A DNA stretch of 64,000 nucleotides from Amblyomma americanum (GCF_052857255.1 NC_135502.1:155048599-155112598), one strand, 5' to 3'; positions 31,646-42,586 are shown, numbered from the stretch's first letter. The notes: generated by a model from the letters alone, not told the origin. Translations and numbers: made by a program.

Positions 31646-32210
31646 GTGCGCTCATAGCAACAATTTCACCTTTGATGCCATCAACCACACGCGCGAACTC
31701 CGCTTGGTTCTCAAAAATTTCTTCCAAATTCTCAGTTATTTTTGGCCCGGTATACTGTTCAACGTCGCCCGACATAAGCAGTAAAAGCAGCATTGACAAG
31801 CAGTCGTACAAAATTTCACAACACTTTCGAGGGCACGGCAAGGCTATCCAGAAGCGGTTGTCACTAAAATAAGCAATCGTATTGCTTGAAACACTCGCCT
31901 CCAAAAGCTGTAGCGGAAGCTTAGACATGCTGCTTGTCAGCCAAGTGACGTGCCCTCTGAAGCAGTAGTCGCTGCAATGCTCCTTATGTACAGCGTTGTT
32001 GTGCTCGCACTTCCTTCCTGCTGTGGAGTTTGGCAAAGTTGGGCATGGGGAGGATTCCCTGAAGACCACAGCGAGGGTGGGTGAGCCCTCTGGGGGAGAC
32101 GTGGCTGCAGGAATGCCGGAAGCAGCGGCGACAATAGCGTGCCCACTAGTTCGAACAGGAATGCAGGAAGCAGCGACGACCATAAGCGTATTCGTTCCGG
32201 TCCTCACCAC
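31646..32210 (-). pseudogene. LINE-2 ORF1, N-terminal part with degenerate 2A
   Basis: The minus frame (201 codons from 32210) has a low-complexity Ala/Pro start, a hydrophobic stretch CLSMLLLLLMSGDVEQYTGP and an acidic helix-prone region (ENLEEIFENQAEFARVVDGI). The last ~12 codons are SINE-derived. The 2A-like core is listed separately. In the ancestor the ORF1 protein presumably began after the 2A. Confidence 0.65.
31743..31766 (-). other. Degenerate 2A-like motif (DVEQYTGP)
   Basis: Consensus D-V-E-x-N-P-G-P with N changed to Y and the first P changed to T. The upstream LLLLLMSG context is a good match to 2A peptides. The substitutions are expected to abolish ribosome skipping. Confidence 0.7.
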
Positions 32211-33000
32211 GACGAAGTGCGGTATCAGTGTGGTCCCCTTCGGTCACGCTGCATTTGAACAATTGCACGAGTTCCGCATCTTCGACAGAGCTTCCGCGTT
32301 CCGGTCACCAGTACAAGATCTTTCAACCCCTGCTGGGAGACAGCCTGCATTCCTGTGTCATGCAGGCGCCTTCCAGGTCAACATGGGCGCGGTCCGGACA
32401 CACGTGGAGGCCGCGTGGACGACAACGTGATCGGGTCCTGTTCTCTTTCCCTCGACAGAGCTGCGAGGAAACATCAGGACCGCCCTGCTGTGGGTGGTAC
32501 CATCAATGTCATCGCGTGATTGGACATCATTCTTCGAACTGTATTCCCCAGCTAGGGATCTGGGGAATACGAAGAGTATTTAAGGAGCTGCTGGTTTGGT
32601 ACCAGAAGAGAGCCCCCTTCATGAGAGACACCAGACTCCGACTGCTAAGAAGCTCTCTTTACTGAGAAGCACTCTCAGTTGCCCGTACTTGTACATAATG
32701 TAAATAGTCCTTGTCTAAAGTTTTCCAAGTTTTCTTCCTCCGATCGTTCTCGTCTCTTCTCCGGTCCAGTCACGCCACCTGAATCCCAACAGCGCCGAAT
32801 GTTGACGTCACAGATGGCATACGGTAGCCGAAGATAAGGCATTCCACGACATCATTTTCACGAGGCACGCGGAAGAAGGCCCTTCGTTGACCGTTGCTGG
32901 GTGATGTAGCAGTGAAAATCCGCTGCAAAATCGGCAAAAGCAGTAGCGGATGCGTAGACATGTTGCTTGCCAGCCAAGTGCCGTGCCCTATCAAGAGCAT
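31920..33000 (-). repeat. LINE-2 leader repeats
   Basis: Two related segments on the minus strand (near 32999-32780 and 31960-31800) share GGGCACG(G/T)CACTTGGCTG, CAAGCA(A/G)CATGTCTA and CCGCTAC(T/A)GCTTTTG. They resemble duplicated 5' monomers, as in LINE-1. Confidence 0.55.
32225..32791 (+). repeat. LTR-like segment between LINE-2 leader repeats
   Basis: It has a TATTTAAGG box near 32577, a CT-rich downstream part and an end in CCCAACA next to LINE sequence. Layout and composition resemble an LTR U3-R-U5, but no partner LTR or target duplication was found and the left end is undefined. Confidence 0.35.
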
Positions 33001-33480
33001 AATTTGAATTCAGTGCATACTAATTAAAGTAAATCATGTAAGCTGTATTCATGCGGGAACCAAAGAAGGCTCCCGCGGTTGTGGTCGGTCAACTACTTAG
33101 AAAAAATTGGCTGAAGGCTTAGCTTGGTTAAGCCTGGAAGATTGCGAAAGCAGATCGTTCCAGCCTCGCCTTGTACACATCATCCGACATAGCGCAAGGC
33201 AGCGCGCCGACCACTGCGAGGAGCCGAGCTGTAGCCCCATTTATCCTCCTAGCGTGACGTCACTCTAGCGAGCGCCCTCTCTCGGTAGCGCCGCAGCAGC
33301 GGCGCGCAAGGCCTCGCCTCCACCATCGATGCCGCGAGCTGGGGCCCCGTCTCTGCTGGCCAAGGGCGCGGCAAAGCCGTCGCTAGTCTCAATTCGCTCA
33401 CAACAGCGCCATACCACCATTCGCAAACCAGAGCGAGGGTAAAGATCAGCCGTCGTTTACGATATACACTTGAGTGAACT
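33001..33480. other. No gene seen
   Basis: GC-rich sequence with a TGACGTCA word and TATCC-rich words; probably another repeat or LTR, but no partner copy in the window confirms this. Confidence 0.4.
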
Positions 33481-33551
33481 CGGTTAAGCATCCATCTTTC
33501 CTTTCTCCGTCGCGCATCGAAAAGCAGCACAGGCAAACGCACAGTCGCCGC

Positions 33552-33950
33552 TCACGATATCCGTTCCAAGAGAGGCTCCAGACAACCCGCCGTGCTCAAT
33601 TCTGCCGTAGTGTAGGCGAAGGCTGCACAAGAGAGAACTTCGTCCCACTTGCGATGTTCAAAATCGACATACATAAAACGCATGTCTTCTACGAGCGTTC
33701 GGTTGAGGCGGTCAGTGAGTCCGTCTATTTGCGGACGATAAGTCGTGGTCTTGCTGTGACTGGTGTGAGTAAGCTCGAATGGAGACCGCATTAATTCAGC
33801 CGTGAAGTCGGTGTCACAGTTCGTGATGACGACCGATGGTGCACTGTTACGCAAGACTATAGATGTGAGAAAAAACTGAGCCACCTCGGTCGTAGTAGCG
33901 CCGAGAAGGAGCTGTGTATATGCGTACCGCGTCAAGTTGTCTGTCGTCAC
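33552..33950 (-). pseudogene. gypsy-4 integrase core
   Basis: 133 codons: DNLTRYAYTQLL (first catalytic Asp just upstream, TTDNLTRY), APSVVITNCDTDFTAELM with the expected catalytic Asp (NCDTDF for SDRGTDF), TYRPQIDGLTDRLNRTLVED with Asp where the catalytic Glu is expected, and WDEVLSCAAFAY. It is therefore D-D-(E to D). The frame ends in unrelated residues. Confidence 0.8.
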
Positions 33951-33956
33951 AGCAGT

Positions 33957-34250
33957 CTATTTCTTTCCCTGATGACGACAGAGAGAATGAGCCCGGAAAG
34001 TCCCCGACAACTTGTTGGAAAGCTGCTGTACGTGGTGGTATAAGTTCGAAAAGCCCTGCAGGTTCAAGGGTGGCGTCTTTCGCTGCTGGCAGTCCCGGTG
34101 CATCTTCACATAATGCTGGACTAAAGACAGCAACTTGGGACAGTAGTGCATCACACGAATGCGTGCGAATGTTTGGGTGACACTGATATCGCCGGCCGAT
34201 GGCTCCTTGTGCAGGTGTGCAAGATTTTTGGGAGATAGGATGTCATAACC
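33957..34250 (-). pseudogene. gypsy-4 integrase zinc-finger to core linker
   Basis: Minus frames contain LLSLVQHYVKMHRDCQQRKT, the Cys-pair end of the HHCC finger, and a Pro-containing linker. A MITE lies just upstream in the element at 34294-34531. Confidence 0.7.
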
Positions 34251-34293
34251 AGTCTAGAAAGGTTTCCTTGTTATGTTCGAAGCCCCTAATGTA

Positions 34294-34531
34294 CAGTACT
34301 CACGGATTGAAATAGGACATTCGGAGCGCGTGGCCGTCGCTGCATGCAGCGCCGCCCGTAGACGCTCATGGAACCAAGGTGGTGCATTGTGGTATGGCGT
34401 GAGAGGGAGAACATCTACAAATCAGAATTGTTCCTTCCAGTAGCCAATCAGCCGGCCTGTGGTTTACCACATGCCTGCGTGGCACTGCAAGGCTAGCGCT
34501 CCGAATGTCCTATTTCAATCCGTGAGTACTG
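34294..34531. mobile_element. 238-bp MITE with perfect 36-bp inverted repeats
   Basis: The ends read CAGTACTCACGGATTGAAAT... and its exact reverse complement for 36 bp each (34294-34329 and 34496-34531). TA dinucleotides flank both ends (34292-34293, 34532-34533), the target duplication of Tc1/mariner elements. The interior has no coding capacity. It is inserted in gypsy-4. Confidence 0.9.
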
Positions 34532-34533
34532 TA

Positions 34534-34912
34534 CAGGATGTGATCTTGAAGCCTGCACGAGCAGAAGCAGCGGACGAATGCCCGCGGAAGAGCGACGTCA
34601 AGACCCTCATGGTGCTGTAGGAGCGGGCGTAGTTCGGGGTCAGCCCGTTGAAGCTGGGTCAAATCGAACGACGTGAAGACGGCAAACAACGGGAAGTCGT
34701 CCTCAGTGTCAGGCGGGCAACGCCAACAGGTGCATGCGACAAATAGTCGGCATCGTTGTGCTAACGGCGGGACTTGTATACAACGGTGATATCGTATTCA
34801 TGGGGCCGGAGGCTCCACCTCTTAAGCAGACCCGAGGGGTCCTTGAGGTTGGCAAGCCAGCATAACCCATGATGTGAAAGATGGTCATTCACATCGCGCA
34901 ACGGCAACCATA
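34534..34912 (-). pseudogene. gypsy-4 RNase H end
   Basis: The minus strand gives [41 protein letters not shown] and HNDADYLS, the C-terminal RNase H and tether. Stops are present. Confidence 0.75.
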
Positions 34913-34943
34913 CAGATAATAAATCTATCAGTCAGTCAGAAAA

Positions 34944-34963
34944 GTAATCAATCAATCAAGCAA
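34944..34963 (-). repeat. LINE-3 3' tail
   Basis: A run of ATCA units on the plus strand (GATT on the coding strand) follows an AATAAAATGATT end; it marks the 3' terminus of the minus-strand LINE. Confidence 0.55.
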
Positions 34964-35199
34964 ATAATCATTTTATTTTCATCATATAATGATGAGGGTT
35001 GGTTCAGGTTAAAAGTGGAAACGCCTTCCGCTTGAAGCAGTCCGAACCCCCGTAAACATGGCTTGCAGCGTGCGGGCACACGTGTTCAAAAAAAGAAGAA
35101 AAAACAACACGTCTAAGATTTGCTTGAGAAATAAAGCGCAAAACATTTGGCACATGAGATAACATGACAAGCAAGGCGGTCACAAGTTCTCAAATATAC

Positions 35200-36965
35200 C
35201 ACAAAAAGAAGTGCGTCAAGTGATCAAAATGCGGTCTCAGGCACAAACAACATAAATGGCATTACAACTGTTAACATATGTCCCGGATGTCTTTCGGACT
35301 GCAGGTGTCAATACAGACGTTGTTCAAAATAAATTTATTTGGCAGTACTGGAACGTTATGGTGCAGCACTTGATGGCCATATGTAATGCGCGAGAACGGG
35401 ACCCACCAAAACTCAATGTTTCGAAGAGTATATGTTTGATCATTTGGCTTTAGCGCGCACATGTCTAAAAAGCTATCGTGGATAGTGTGAAGGGACTTTT
35501 TATACCTTGTGGCTAACTAATATTCGTAAAGTTTCAGACTTTTGATTATATTGACGCGGGTAAACAACTCATCTTTGTGAGCTCGATATTCTGCATTTGC
35601 AATAAAACGAATTGCTTTCTTTTGCATTCGAAAAAGTTTTTGGATATCTGTCTGCGTGGTACTGCCTCAGACCAAAATCAATATCTGATATAGGGCAAAA
35701 ATAGTGCATTGTACATAATGAGTTATATTGGCGCTGGTAAACAGAAGCGATATTTTGCAAGAACACCCGTGAATTACAAAAGTTTAGGTACAACATTGTC
35801 TATCTGAGCGTTTCAACTCAAAATTTCGTTAAAAATAACTCCTAGTGCTTTGCAGAATGTGAACAGTTTATAATGGAGTCTTCCATGCATAAATCAAAAT
35901 TTTGAAGAATTACACGTTGTTTGTGGTGGAATATGAGCGCTTTTGTTTGTTGTAATAATATGATTAGTAAATTTTGTTCACTCCAAGCATTCAGTTTGTC
36001 TAGCGTACTGCTTACAACAGGAATTTTTGAATCAGGAGTGTCGCCTTCAAAAAGCGTAGTTGTATCGTCTGCGTATATTATGTGCTCCGGTATGTTGTCG
36101 ATGTTCGTGATGCCATTTATGTACAAAAAACAATAATGGACCTAAAATGCTACCCTCTGGAACACCGGTTTTAGCAGTAAAAAATGATTAGAGCTGCTTT
36201 GTTATTATTACACATTGAAGACGATGCTGAGAATATGACTTTAAAATAGACAGGAGTGCCATATATGCCTAGAATTTTCAATTTTCTTTATAAGCCCTGG
36301 TGAATAAGGCGGACGAACGTCTTTGAAAAATTTATAAATACACCTATACAGATATCTTTATTTCCTAAAGCACTCAAAATAATTTCTTTTTGCATCAAGA
36401 GGGCGGTTTCAGTAGATTGCCCTCCAAAAACACGTATTGGTATGAAAAAAGAAAAGGGAAATTAGCGCAAAACTTCGTTATTCAACGATGGATGACCTTT
36501 TCTAACCCAATAGAAAAAACTGGTAGGATCAATATGGGCCTATAATTAGACATATTATTTTTGCCTCCACTTTTAAAAAGCAAAATAAGTATAAATCTGC
36601 ACTAATGTGGGAAACTGCCCAGAAAACAAATCAAGGTTAAGAGTGTAAGTAAGTGCAGGAGCTACATGACTGATAACATGTTTCAACGGTCCTATTTCAA
36701 TGCCATCAATATTGAAGGCTTTACTGTTTTGAAAGAAGTAAGAATACTGCAAATTTCATGCTTATCAGTTGGTCCAAGAAAAATACTGTCAGTATTAAGT
36801 CTTATATCTAGCCCCACAGTATCACATGATGGCGCATTAACGACAATGTCTATGAAAAAGTTGTTGAATACTTCTGCAAATTCTAATTTTCTATGTGGTG
36901 CCCTTCATGAATTAATCCACTGACTGGAGATACAGCTGATGTGCGACTGAATAAATAATTAAGTT
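35200..36965 (-). pseudogene. LINE-3 reverse transcriptase
   Basis: Frame 35842-36126 contains MYINGITNIDN, then IIYADDTTTLFEGD with the catalytic YADD, and LDKLNAWSEQNLL. The C-terminal Cys/His-rich part (NFCNSRVF, 35569-35796) and NDQTYTLRNIEFWW (35271-35462) follow in other frames. Upstream RT motifs are eroded. It copied the element RNA at the target site; now non-functional. Confidence 0.8.
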
Positions 36966-36969
36966 TTTT

Positions 36970-37284
36970 TCAAACGTCGCTGCTTCCCTTACAGGCCTCA
37001 AATTGATCATTCAAGAATGCTCTTTTCTCCAGCTTTAAAAGAGCAGTCACCTTATTCCGATATTGTTTATAGCTCGCCAAGTCGCTCAAAGATTTAGTAC
37101 TCAGAGATTTTTTAAAAAGCTTTGTTTTCATTTTTATCATATTTAATTGCGTTTTAGTAAGCCAGGGCTTGCGATTTTTTTCTTTCACCCTTACAGTCTT
37201 TTCTTCCAAATGTTGTTTATAAATCATTTTAAGCATAGAAATGAACGACTCGTAGGCTGCATCCACGTCCTCTGAGGGGTACAC
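36970..37284 (-). pseudogene. LINE-3 endonuclease-RT linker
   Basis: 105 codons, helix-rich and basic: VDAAYESFISMLKMIYKQHL, RKPWLTKTQL, LASYKQYRNKVTALLKLEKR. This is the segment between endonuclease and RT in such LINEs (the WLT and YR+KV words are typical). A SINE interrupts it at its N-terminal side. A second copy lies at 57.77-58.14 kb. Confidence 0.8.
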
Positions 37285-37298
37285 ATCATCCCAGCTTA

Positions 37299-37536
37299 AT
37301 CGCCGCCTTGGTGGCTGAGTGGTTATGGTGCTCGGCTGCTGGCCCGAAAGACGTGGGTGCGATCCCAGCCGCGGCTGTAGAATTTAGCTGAAGGCGAAAT
37401 TGTAGAGTCCCGTGTACTGTGCAATGTCAGTGCACGTAAAAGAACCCCAGGTGATCGACATTTCCGGAGCGCTTCACTACGGCGTCCCTCATAGCCTTAG
37501 TCGCTTTGGGACGTTAAACACCCATAAACCGCAAAC
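37299..37536 (+). mobile_element. Full-length tRNA-derived SINE with 15-bp target duplication
   Basis: The head has tRNA-like Pol III boxes: A box TGGCTGAGTGGTTATGGTGC and B box GGTGCGATCCC. The body shares CACGTAAAAGAACCCCAGGT and GGGACGTTAAAC with the other copies. CATCATCCCAGCTTA flanks both ends (37284-37298, 37537-37551). It is inserted antisense in LINE-3. Confidence 0.9.
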
Positions 37537-37551
37537 CATCATCCCAGCTTA

Positions 37552-38339
37552 TGTTTTCGATGCTCGGCAGGAATGCGTCAAGTGTAAGAGGCATAATATT
37601 CTGTATGGAAAAGGAAGGTTTGTCGTGTAGTACTTTATGAGCGTATCTATGAGCATGAAAATCAAAAAATGATCACTATATCACTGCAAAGAACACCCGA
37701 ATGCCTATGGCTTGCGTCAATATTTGAAGTAAAGAAATTGATTTAGGTGTCTGTGCGGACGGTGACACGGGTCGCAGTTTCTGTAAAACCAGCGAGTGCA
37801 TTAGACTCTAGGATCGAAAAGAGCTCTGTTCGAGCAGGCGAGGGTTATGGATATCAATCTTAAAATCTCCTCCAAGAATAGCTTTGAACCTCTTTTTGTT
37901 CACGTATTCCAGGATATTGGCAACAAAAACGTAGAAATTACTTAGATTAGAATCAGGAGGCCGGTAAATTACACAGCACATGTAACCACGTGATTTCAAA
38001 GTTAGACATTCAGTATCTGCATTGATAATGCTGGACTCCGGCATCAGTTCGAAGCCCAGCGCATATTTTACCAGAACTGCCACATCTCCGCGATTTTGTG
38101 TGATCGTTTCAGAAAAAGCTTTGGTAACCTGGGGTTTTTTATACTTCTTCCTTTGAGCTATACAAACTTTCTCTTAACATGACCACGTCAAACTCAAACG
38201 AAAATTGATTTAAAAACTTAGCTAATTCTCCTTCTTTATGTCTTGCGGAACAGATATTAAGGTGAAAGCATGTCAGCCTGATATCTTTGTGGGAACGAAC
38301 AACGGCATTTACATCAGATGGGGGCATCACTATTTTCAT
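37552..38339 (-). pseudogene. LINE-3 AP endonuclease
   Basis: Motifs: LTCFHLNICSARHK (38.27 kb), VVMLRESLYSS in place of I.ITET, RGDVAVLVK, GYMCCVIYRPPDSNLSNFYV and AILGGDFKIDIHNP (GDFN position, 37.87 kb). These are the early blocks of an AP-type endonuclease; the SDH block near 37.7 kb is not clear. Frames shift at ~38140. Confidence 0.75.
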
Positions 38340-38970
38340 TTAAACGATCTTGTCAAGATCCTGTGTTTCTCGGTTATGAACATCAGACGACTCATATTTC
38401 TTCGCAAGCACCTTTCCGTTTTGGACCGAAACAGACCTCCACTTATGTTCTTTCTTTTTTGATATATGCATTTGTAGTAACTGCTTAACTACCGGGCATA
38501 AATGTTCGTTGATGATAACGGGGGCGCCAGCGGAGTGGCCAAAATTTTCTGTCGAAATGCGCATCTTTTTCGCCTTCTGTAGCTATGCAACACGTTTGGA
38601 GCGGTGTCGGAATTTGACGACAATATTCGGCGCAGCATCTCAGCTGTTTGTACACGATGACAAATCTCAATGTCGTCATCAGCAAAGGGCACGTTTAGAA
38701 GTTCCCCAATGTCGTGAAGAATCTTAGGAAGATGCTCGTCCTGTTGTTGACGTATGCAATTTAGTTCAAAGTTACAGACCCTAGAATACTGCTCGGACGC
38801 TGTGATCCTCTGCTCATGCTAATTTGTAACATTTTTCAGTTCTTGGCATTCAATTTGCAGTTTTTCATTTCGCTATTTGAGTGTCTTGTTCTCGCAGAGC
38901 AGAGTGTCGTTTTGATCACTTAAAAACGAGAGGCTTCCCTTCAGTTCCCGTATTTTAGTCCTTAAATCTG
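38340..38970 (-). pseudogene. LINE-3 ORF1
   Basis: Begins with a coiled-coil-like part (DLRTKIRELKGSLSFLSDQN, NEKLQIECQELK), then LPKILHDIGELLNVPFADDD and CHRVQT as in ORF1 RRM-like regions, and ends INEHLCPVVKQLLQMHISKK, WRSVSVQNGKVLAKK, LDKIV. It is an RNA-binding ORF1 protein by family. Several frameshifts. Confidence 0.7.
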
Positions 38971-39159
38971 GTTCCATCTTAGCTTTGAATTCTCACATCT
39001 CCTTTCTTCACTTTTCACGAAATTAGGCCAGCTCAGTCATCTCGAGCTGCTACCTAAGTGGCTCAATGCACAGTACGCAACAGAAGATTCTGCAAGCAGA
39101 CAGGGCAGAAATACACACAGATATTCAGTAATATAAAAAATTGATTCTCAACCTGCAAC

Positions 39160-39425
39160 AGTGCCAAGAAAAGCATCACACGATGCGTCTATGCCGCCCG
39201 TGCTGCCGCCAAGTGGTCGCGGCGCCGTCCTCCAGCCGCCTTTATAGCAGCTTCTCCTGGTGGGCGTGTTCCACTTGCGCAAGTATCTTGGCCACTATCT
39301 TGTGCACGAGCTTTGGATGTGATCGCTGGCGAAGGGTAGATTGTACAGCAGAGTCTGCAACAATGCCAAGAAAAGCTTCACACGACGCGTCTATGCCGCC
39401 CGCGCTGCTGCCAAGTCAAGTCAGA
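39160..39425 (-). repeat. LINE-3 leader repeats
   Basis: A ~60-bp segment occurs twice, at about 39165-39222 and 39358-39415, in direct orientation: CA(G/A)TGCCAAGAAAAGC(A/T)TCAC and GTCTATGCCGCCCG. The spacing is about 193 bp. Probably 5' monomers, as in the other LINEs of the window. Confidence 0.6.
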
Positions 39426-39509
39426 AGGTCGGAACTTGCTGATCGCCGAGACTACCAGAGGGCCTCAGCATTAGAAGCCTGCGCTATTGCCATTGAACAG
39501 AATAGCACC

Positions 39510-40720
39510 GAGACCAAGAAATCTGGCATCGGTATGAATTTCGGTGGCAGCTAGTTCGTCAAAATGGGCGAGTACCAGGACAGTCTGTAGCCGCCTCCGT
39601 AGCTCGTTGAAGGCAGCCTCTTGATCCTCTTGCCATGCAATAGGGATATTATCTCTGGTAAATAATGCAAAAGGTTCAGCAACTATTGAATTTTTTGGCG
39701 AAACGCGTGTATCAGGCGCAGGGGCCCATAAACCTTGGAACGCAGTTTTTATCGGTCGGGCGCTCTAACTATGCCGCAGCAGCAGTCTTCTCGGGGTCTG
39801 GGCGAACTCCCTCAGCACTTATCACGTGACCAAGGAAACAGAACTCCTGGACACCGCAGTAGGATTCCGGTGTTTATCGTCACCTGCTTGGAACCAAGAG
39901 CCTTTAGCACCATTAACCGACGGCTGAGCTGTTCCTGGAAGGTAAGAGCAAAGGTGACATCAAGGTACACTAGGCTCGCCTGCCGTTCGTGTCAATCCAG
40001 AGAGAACGGCGTGCATCATCCGTAGGAAGGTTGCTGGTGCGGAAGACATGCCGAAAGGCAGCACATTGAATTCATAAAAGCCGTCAGGGGTCAAGAACTC
40101 TGTCACCTCTCTGTCCCTTTCATCCGATTCGATATCCCAGTTACAATTTTAAGGTCCAGTGAGAGAAACATTCAGCACTACTCAGGCGATCCAAGGCGAC
40201 ATCGATACGCGGAAGTTGCTTTACATCGCGTTTCGTGGCACAATTTACTTTCCTATAATTGATAGAGAATCGCAATGTGTTGTCTTTTATCTTCACCAGC
40301 ATCACACGTAAAGTCAAAGGCTGATGGACGGTTGTACAATGTCGTAAGTAAGCATTTCTTGCACTTTATTCAGCATAGACTTTCGTTGTATCGGCAACAC
40401 TTTGTATGAAAGCTGGGATATCGGGGTTACCTCCTCAGCAACAATAATGCGGAGTTTGGCTACTGCGGTGTGCCCTACCTTCAATGATATGGCAAAGCAC
40501 CCAGAAAAACATGAGCTGTAACAGGCGCTGACTCTGACCTTCCTAGAAGCCGTGATTGATGTAGACAGAACACTGGCTGCATCTCGTCCTTCTGGTGACT
40601 GCGATTCCAGAGCACATATTTCAGCGGTGTCAACAAAGTAGCTAACTTATGTGACGGCCGTTCCTCTCGCAATCGGCTGAAATTCGGTTCTGTAATTGGT
40701 ACGGAATAATGTAGCACAGC
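39510..40720 (-). pseudogene. gypsy-4 reverse transcriptase and RNase H start
   Basis: Minus strand: VMLVKIKDNTLRFSINYRKV and NCATKRDVKQLPRIDVALDR (near 40.31-40.18 kb), a frameshifted EFNVLPFGMSSAPATF block (40.08-40.03 kb), YLDVTFAL for YLDDV (near 39.97 kb), ELRRRLQTVLVLAHFDELAA and EIHTDA (39.62-39.53 kb). Frame 40481-40717 upstream fits the protease-RT linker. Inactive. Confidence 0.75.
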
Positions 40721-42586
40721 GATCCCGTATGCGACAAGCCCTCTTGCAGAGCTGATCCCCTTCTCTAGTAAAAAGCTACGTTTCTCTTCGCCACAACATT
40801 GCTCAGTCGCTTTGCGCTGGTATCATCACGCTGCACCACGGCAGCACCGTCGAGTAGTAAGTAGCAGCGCGCAATCTGTGCATCACGGAGTTGCTCGGGT
40901 CAGTCTGCGCAATGGCTTTCCTACTAAAGGAACTGTGCGTGAATTTGTACGATAACAGATATTTGTGTGCGATCACGCACGTTTTGTGCAATAACTCGCA
41001 GAAGTTGACCGCGGATATGTGTGTGCTGCGTGGGTCCTGCGTGGACATGAGCGTGTACTCTACGTGGATAGATATCCACGCACACTCTATCAGTGTACAT
41101 ATTCGTGAAAAAATTGTGGACTCTGTGTAGACATCTCTCCGCGCAGAGACCCGGCGTGGGCACCTGTGTGCTGAGCGAAGGCTGGCCCAGGCTTTGCGTG
41201 CCTCTGTGTATGTGCTGAGAAAGCTCCCAGAGGCTGTGCGTGGCCATATGCGTGTGAACAAAGCCCACAGAGGCTGTTCATGGTCATGTGCGTGTTGGGT
41301 CATTAGCAACGACTTGTCGAGACTGTACAGGCCTGTTTAATATGGAAGGGAACAGAGTTTGAGCATTCACGAATTGATTACTTTTTAATCATATGCAACA
41401 GGCACACGTTTTTCTCGTGTATAAATTTTCTTTTGACATATAGTTTTAATTATTCCTTTTGAAATTCAGTAGAGAAATAACCAAAAAATTTATCTTTTAG
41501 CGAAAACTGCTTAACTTTGATTCTGCATTCGCCTTATATGACACCATGCGCACTGAGCAAGTACTTGTCGACATTGAAAGTTCGCTTTAAAATAATGCGA
41601 AAAGCGAGCGGCTAACGGCTCTTACAGCATCATTTAGTCCTTCCTTTAACCAATCCTGAAAGTTACAGATATGTTATAGATGCATGATGAAAGCCGTCCC
41701 TAGCACTTATGTTGTTGGCCATTATGCAGATGAAAGTCACATTTCAAAATAAGAAGCAATACAACCATTTGTTGCATGCACTCGGATCTAGAAGAGTCAA
41801 TGCACTGGTATAAATCCGAAGGGTAACATTGTGTGTCAGGTGCAACAAACGTGCTAGGGTATATAACCGGGTTCAACCAAACATGACGTGCAAAAAACGA
41901 TTTGTGAGCTGTAGCAGGAATGTAAGAGGCAATTTCCAATTCTTAAGGTCATTAGCATAGATTTAGATGCACTTAAAGAGGCCTTGTAAGCCCCACTGAA
42001 AAGAGTTTTGAATTCACGGCTGCTGTCAAAAATTCAGAAAGTAGCGCCGACTCTTAATTTCAATGAGAATTTAATAACAGATCTATTATTTATTCCTAGT
42101 TCGGCTCCAGAAGAAAGCCAATGAATCTCAACTGTGCCAAGTATATATATACCGCACCAGCATTGCATGATGCATGATGAAGTTTCGGATCTTATACGAG
42201 AACCCTCTTTTATGATTGGAATCGTCACTCCTGTCTCACTCCTCATTTTTATACCATCTGTTTTAAAATTTGCACTACCACAAAGACAATCTGAATGCTA
42301 TAATGTTGCTCTGATATGGACGAGAGTCACATTCGAGATCAAAAGCAGCCCAACAGTTTGCTGCACAGGGGTGGATTCAATGCAATGCAATAACTATGCA
42401 CGGTAAGCAACATTTGTAAGGCGTCAAAATTTTCCTTGGAGGTTGTAATAGAGTTTAATCTTGTTTCGTATGGAGAAAGGAAGCTAGAAGTTGTAGCAGA
42501 TTTTGAATTCCAAGCTCTACTAGAGAACTTCACTAGCTGATCTCCACACATAGAGAGAGCATGAAAAGATTAGGTCAGCAATGAGG
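40721..42586. other. Intergenic; GTGT-rich tract, no gene recognised
   Basis: Bases 40930-41310 are rich in TGTGCGTG words with a ~42-bp imperfect duplication (CCCAGAGGCTGTGCGTGGCC / CCCACAGAGGCTGTTCATGG) that yields antisense open frames. The rest is AT-rich. I see no domain, RNA gene or supported exon. Confidence 0.45.

Larger units (their letters stand above)
27809..33000 (-). mobile_element. LINE-2: CR1/L2-like retrotransposon, same family as LINE-1
   Basis: Minus-strand element reading from ~33.0 kb (repeated 5' leader) through ORF1 (32.2-30.7 kb), endonuclease (30.7-29.8 kb) and RT (29.8-27.95 kb) to an (AAAT)n tail at 27809-27827. ORF1 shares the LKG..ISEDF / LKGISWRIS block with LINE-1. 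It is interrupted by a SINE at 31.41-31.64 kb and apparently by an LTR-like segment at 32.2-32.8 kb. Confidence 0.8.
34915..39430 (-). mobile_element. LINE-3: non-LTR retrotransposon of a second family
   Basis: Minus-strand element with a repeated 5' leader (39.42-39.16 kb), ORF1 (38.95-38.3 kb), endonuclease (38.34-37.55 kb), linker (37.28-36.97 kb) and RT (36.9-35.2 kb), ending in an (GATT)n tail near 34944-34963. ORF1 differs from that of LINE-1 and LINE-2 and ends in a SVSVQNGKVLAKK block; RT has YADDTT. A SINE sits at 37299-37536. Confidence 0.75.
33545..40720 (-). mobile_element. gypsy-4: Ty3/gypsy element, split by LINE-3
   Basis: Minus-strand pol pieces lie on both sides of LINE-3: protease-RT linker and RT (40.72-39.7 kb) and the RNase H start (39.6-39.5 kb) on the right; the RNase H end, integrase zinc finger and integrase core (34.91-33.55 kb) on the left. 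The order fits one element with LINE-3 in its RNase H and a loss of about 55 codons. No LTR was identified. That the halves belong together is inferred. Confidence 0.65.

Noticed and set aside
41040..41100. Hairpin CGTGGATAGATATCCACG and GTGT-rich frames at 40.9-41.3 kb
   Set aside because: The stem is only 8 bp in low-complexity sequence; no supported RNA or protein feature.
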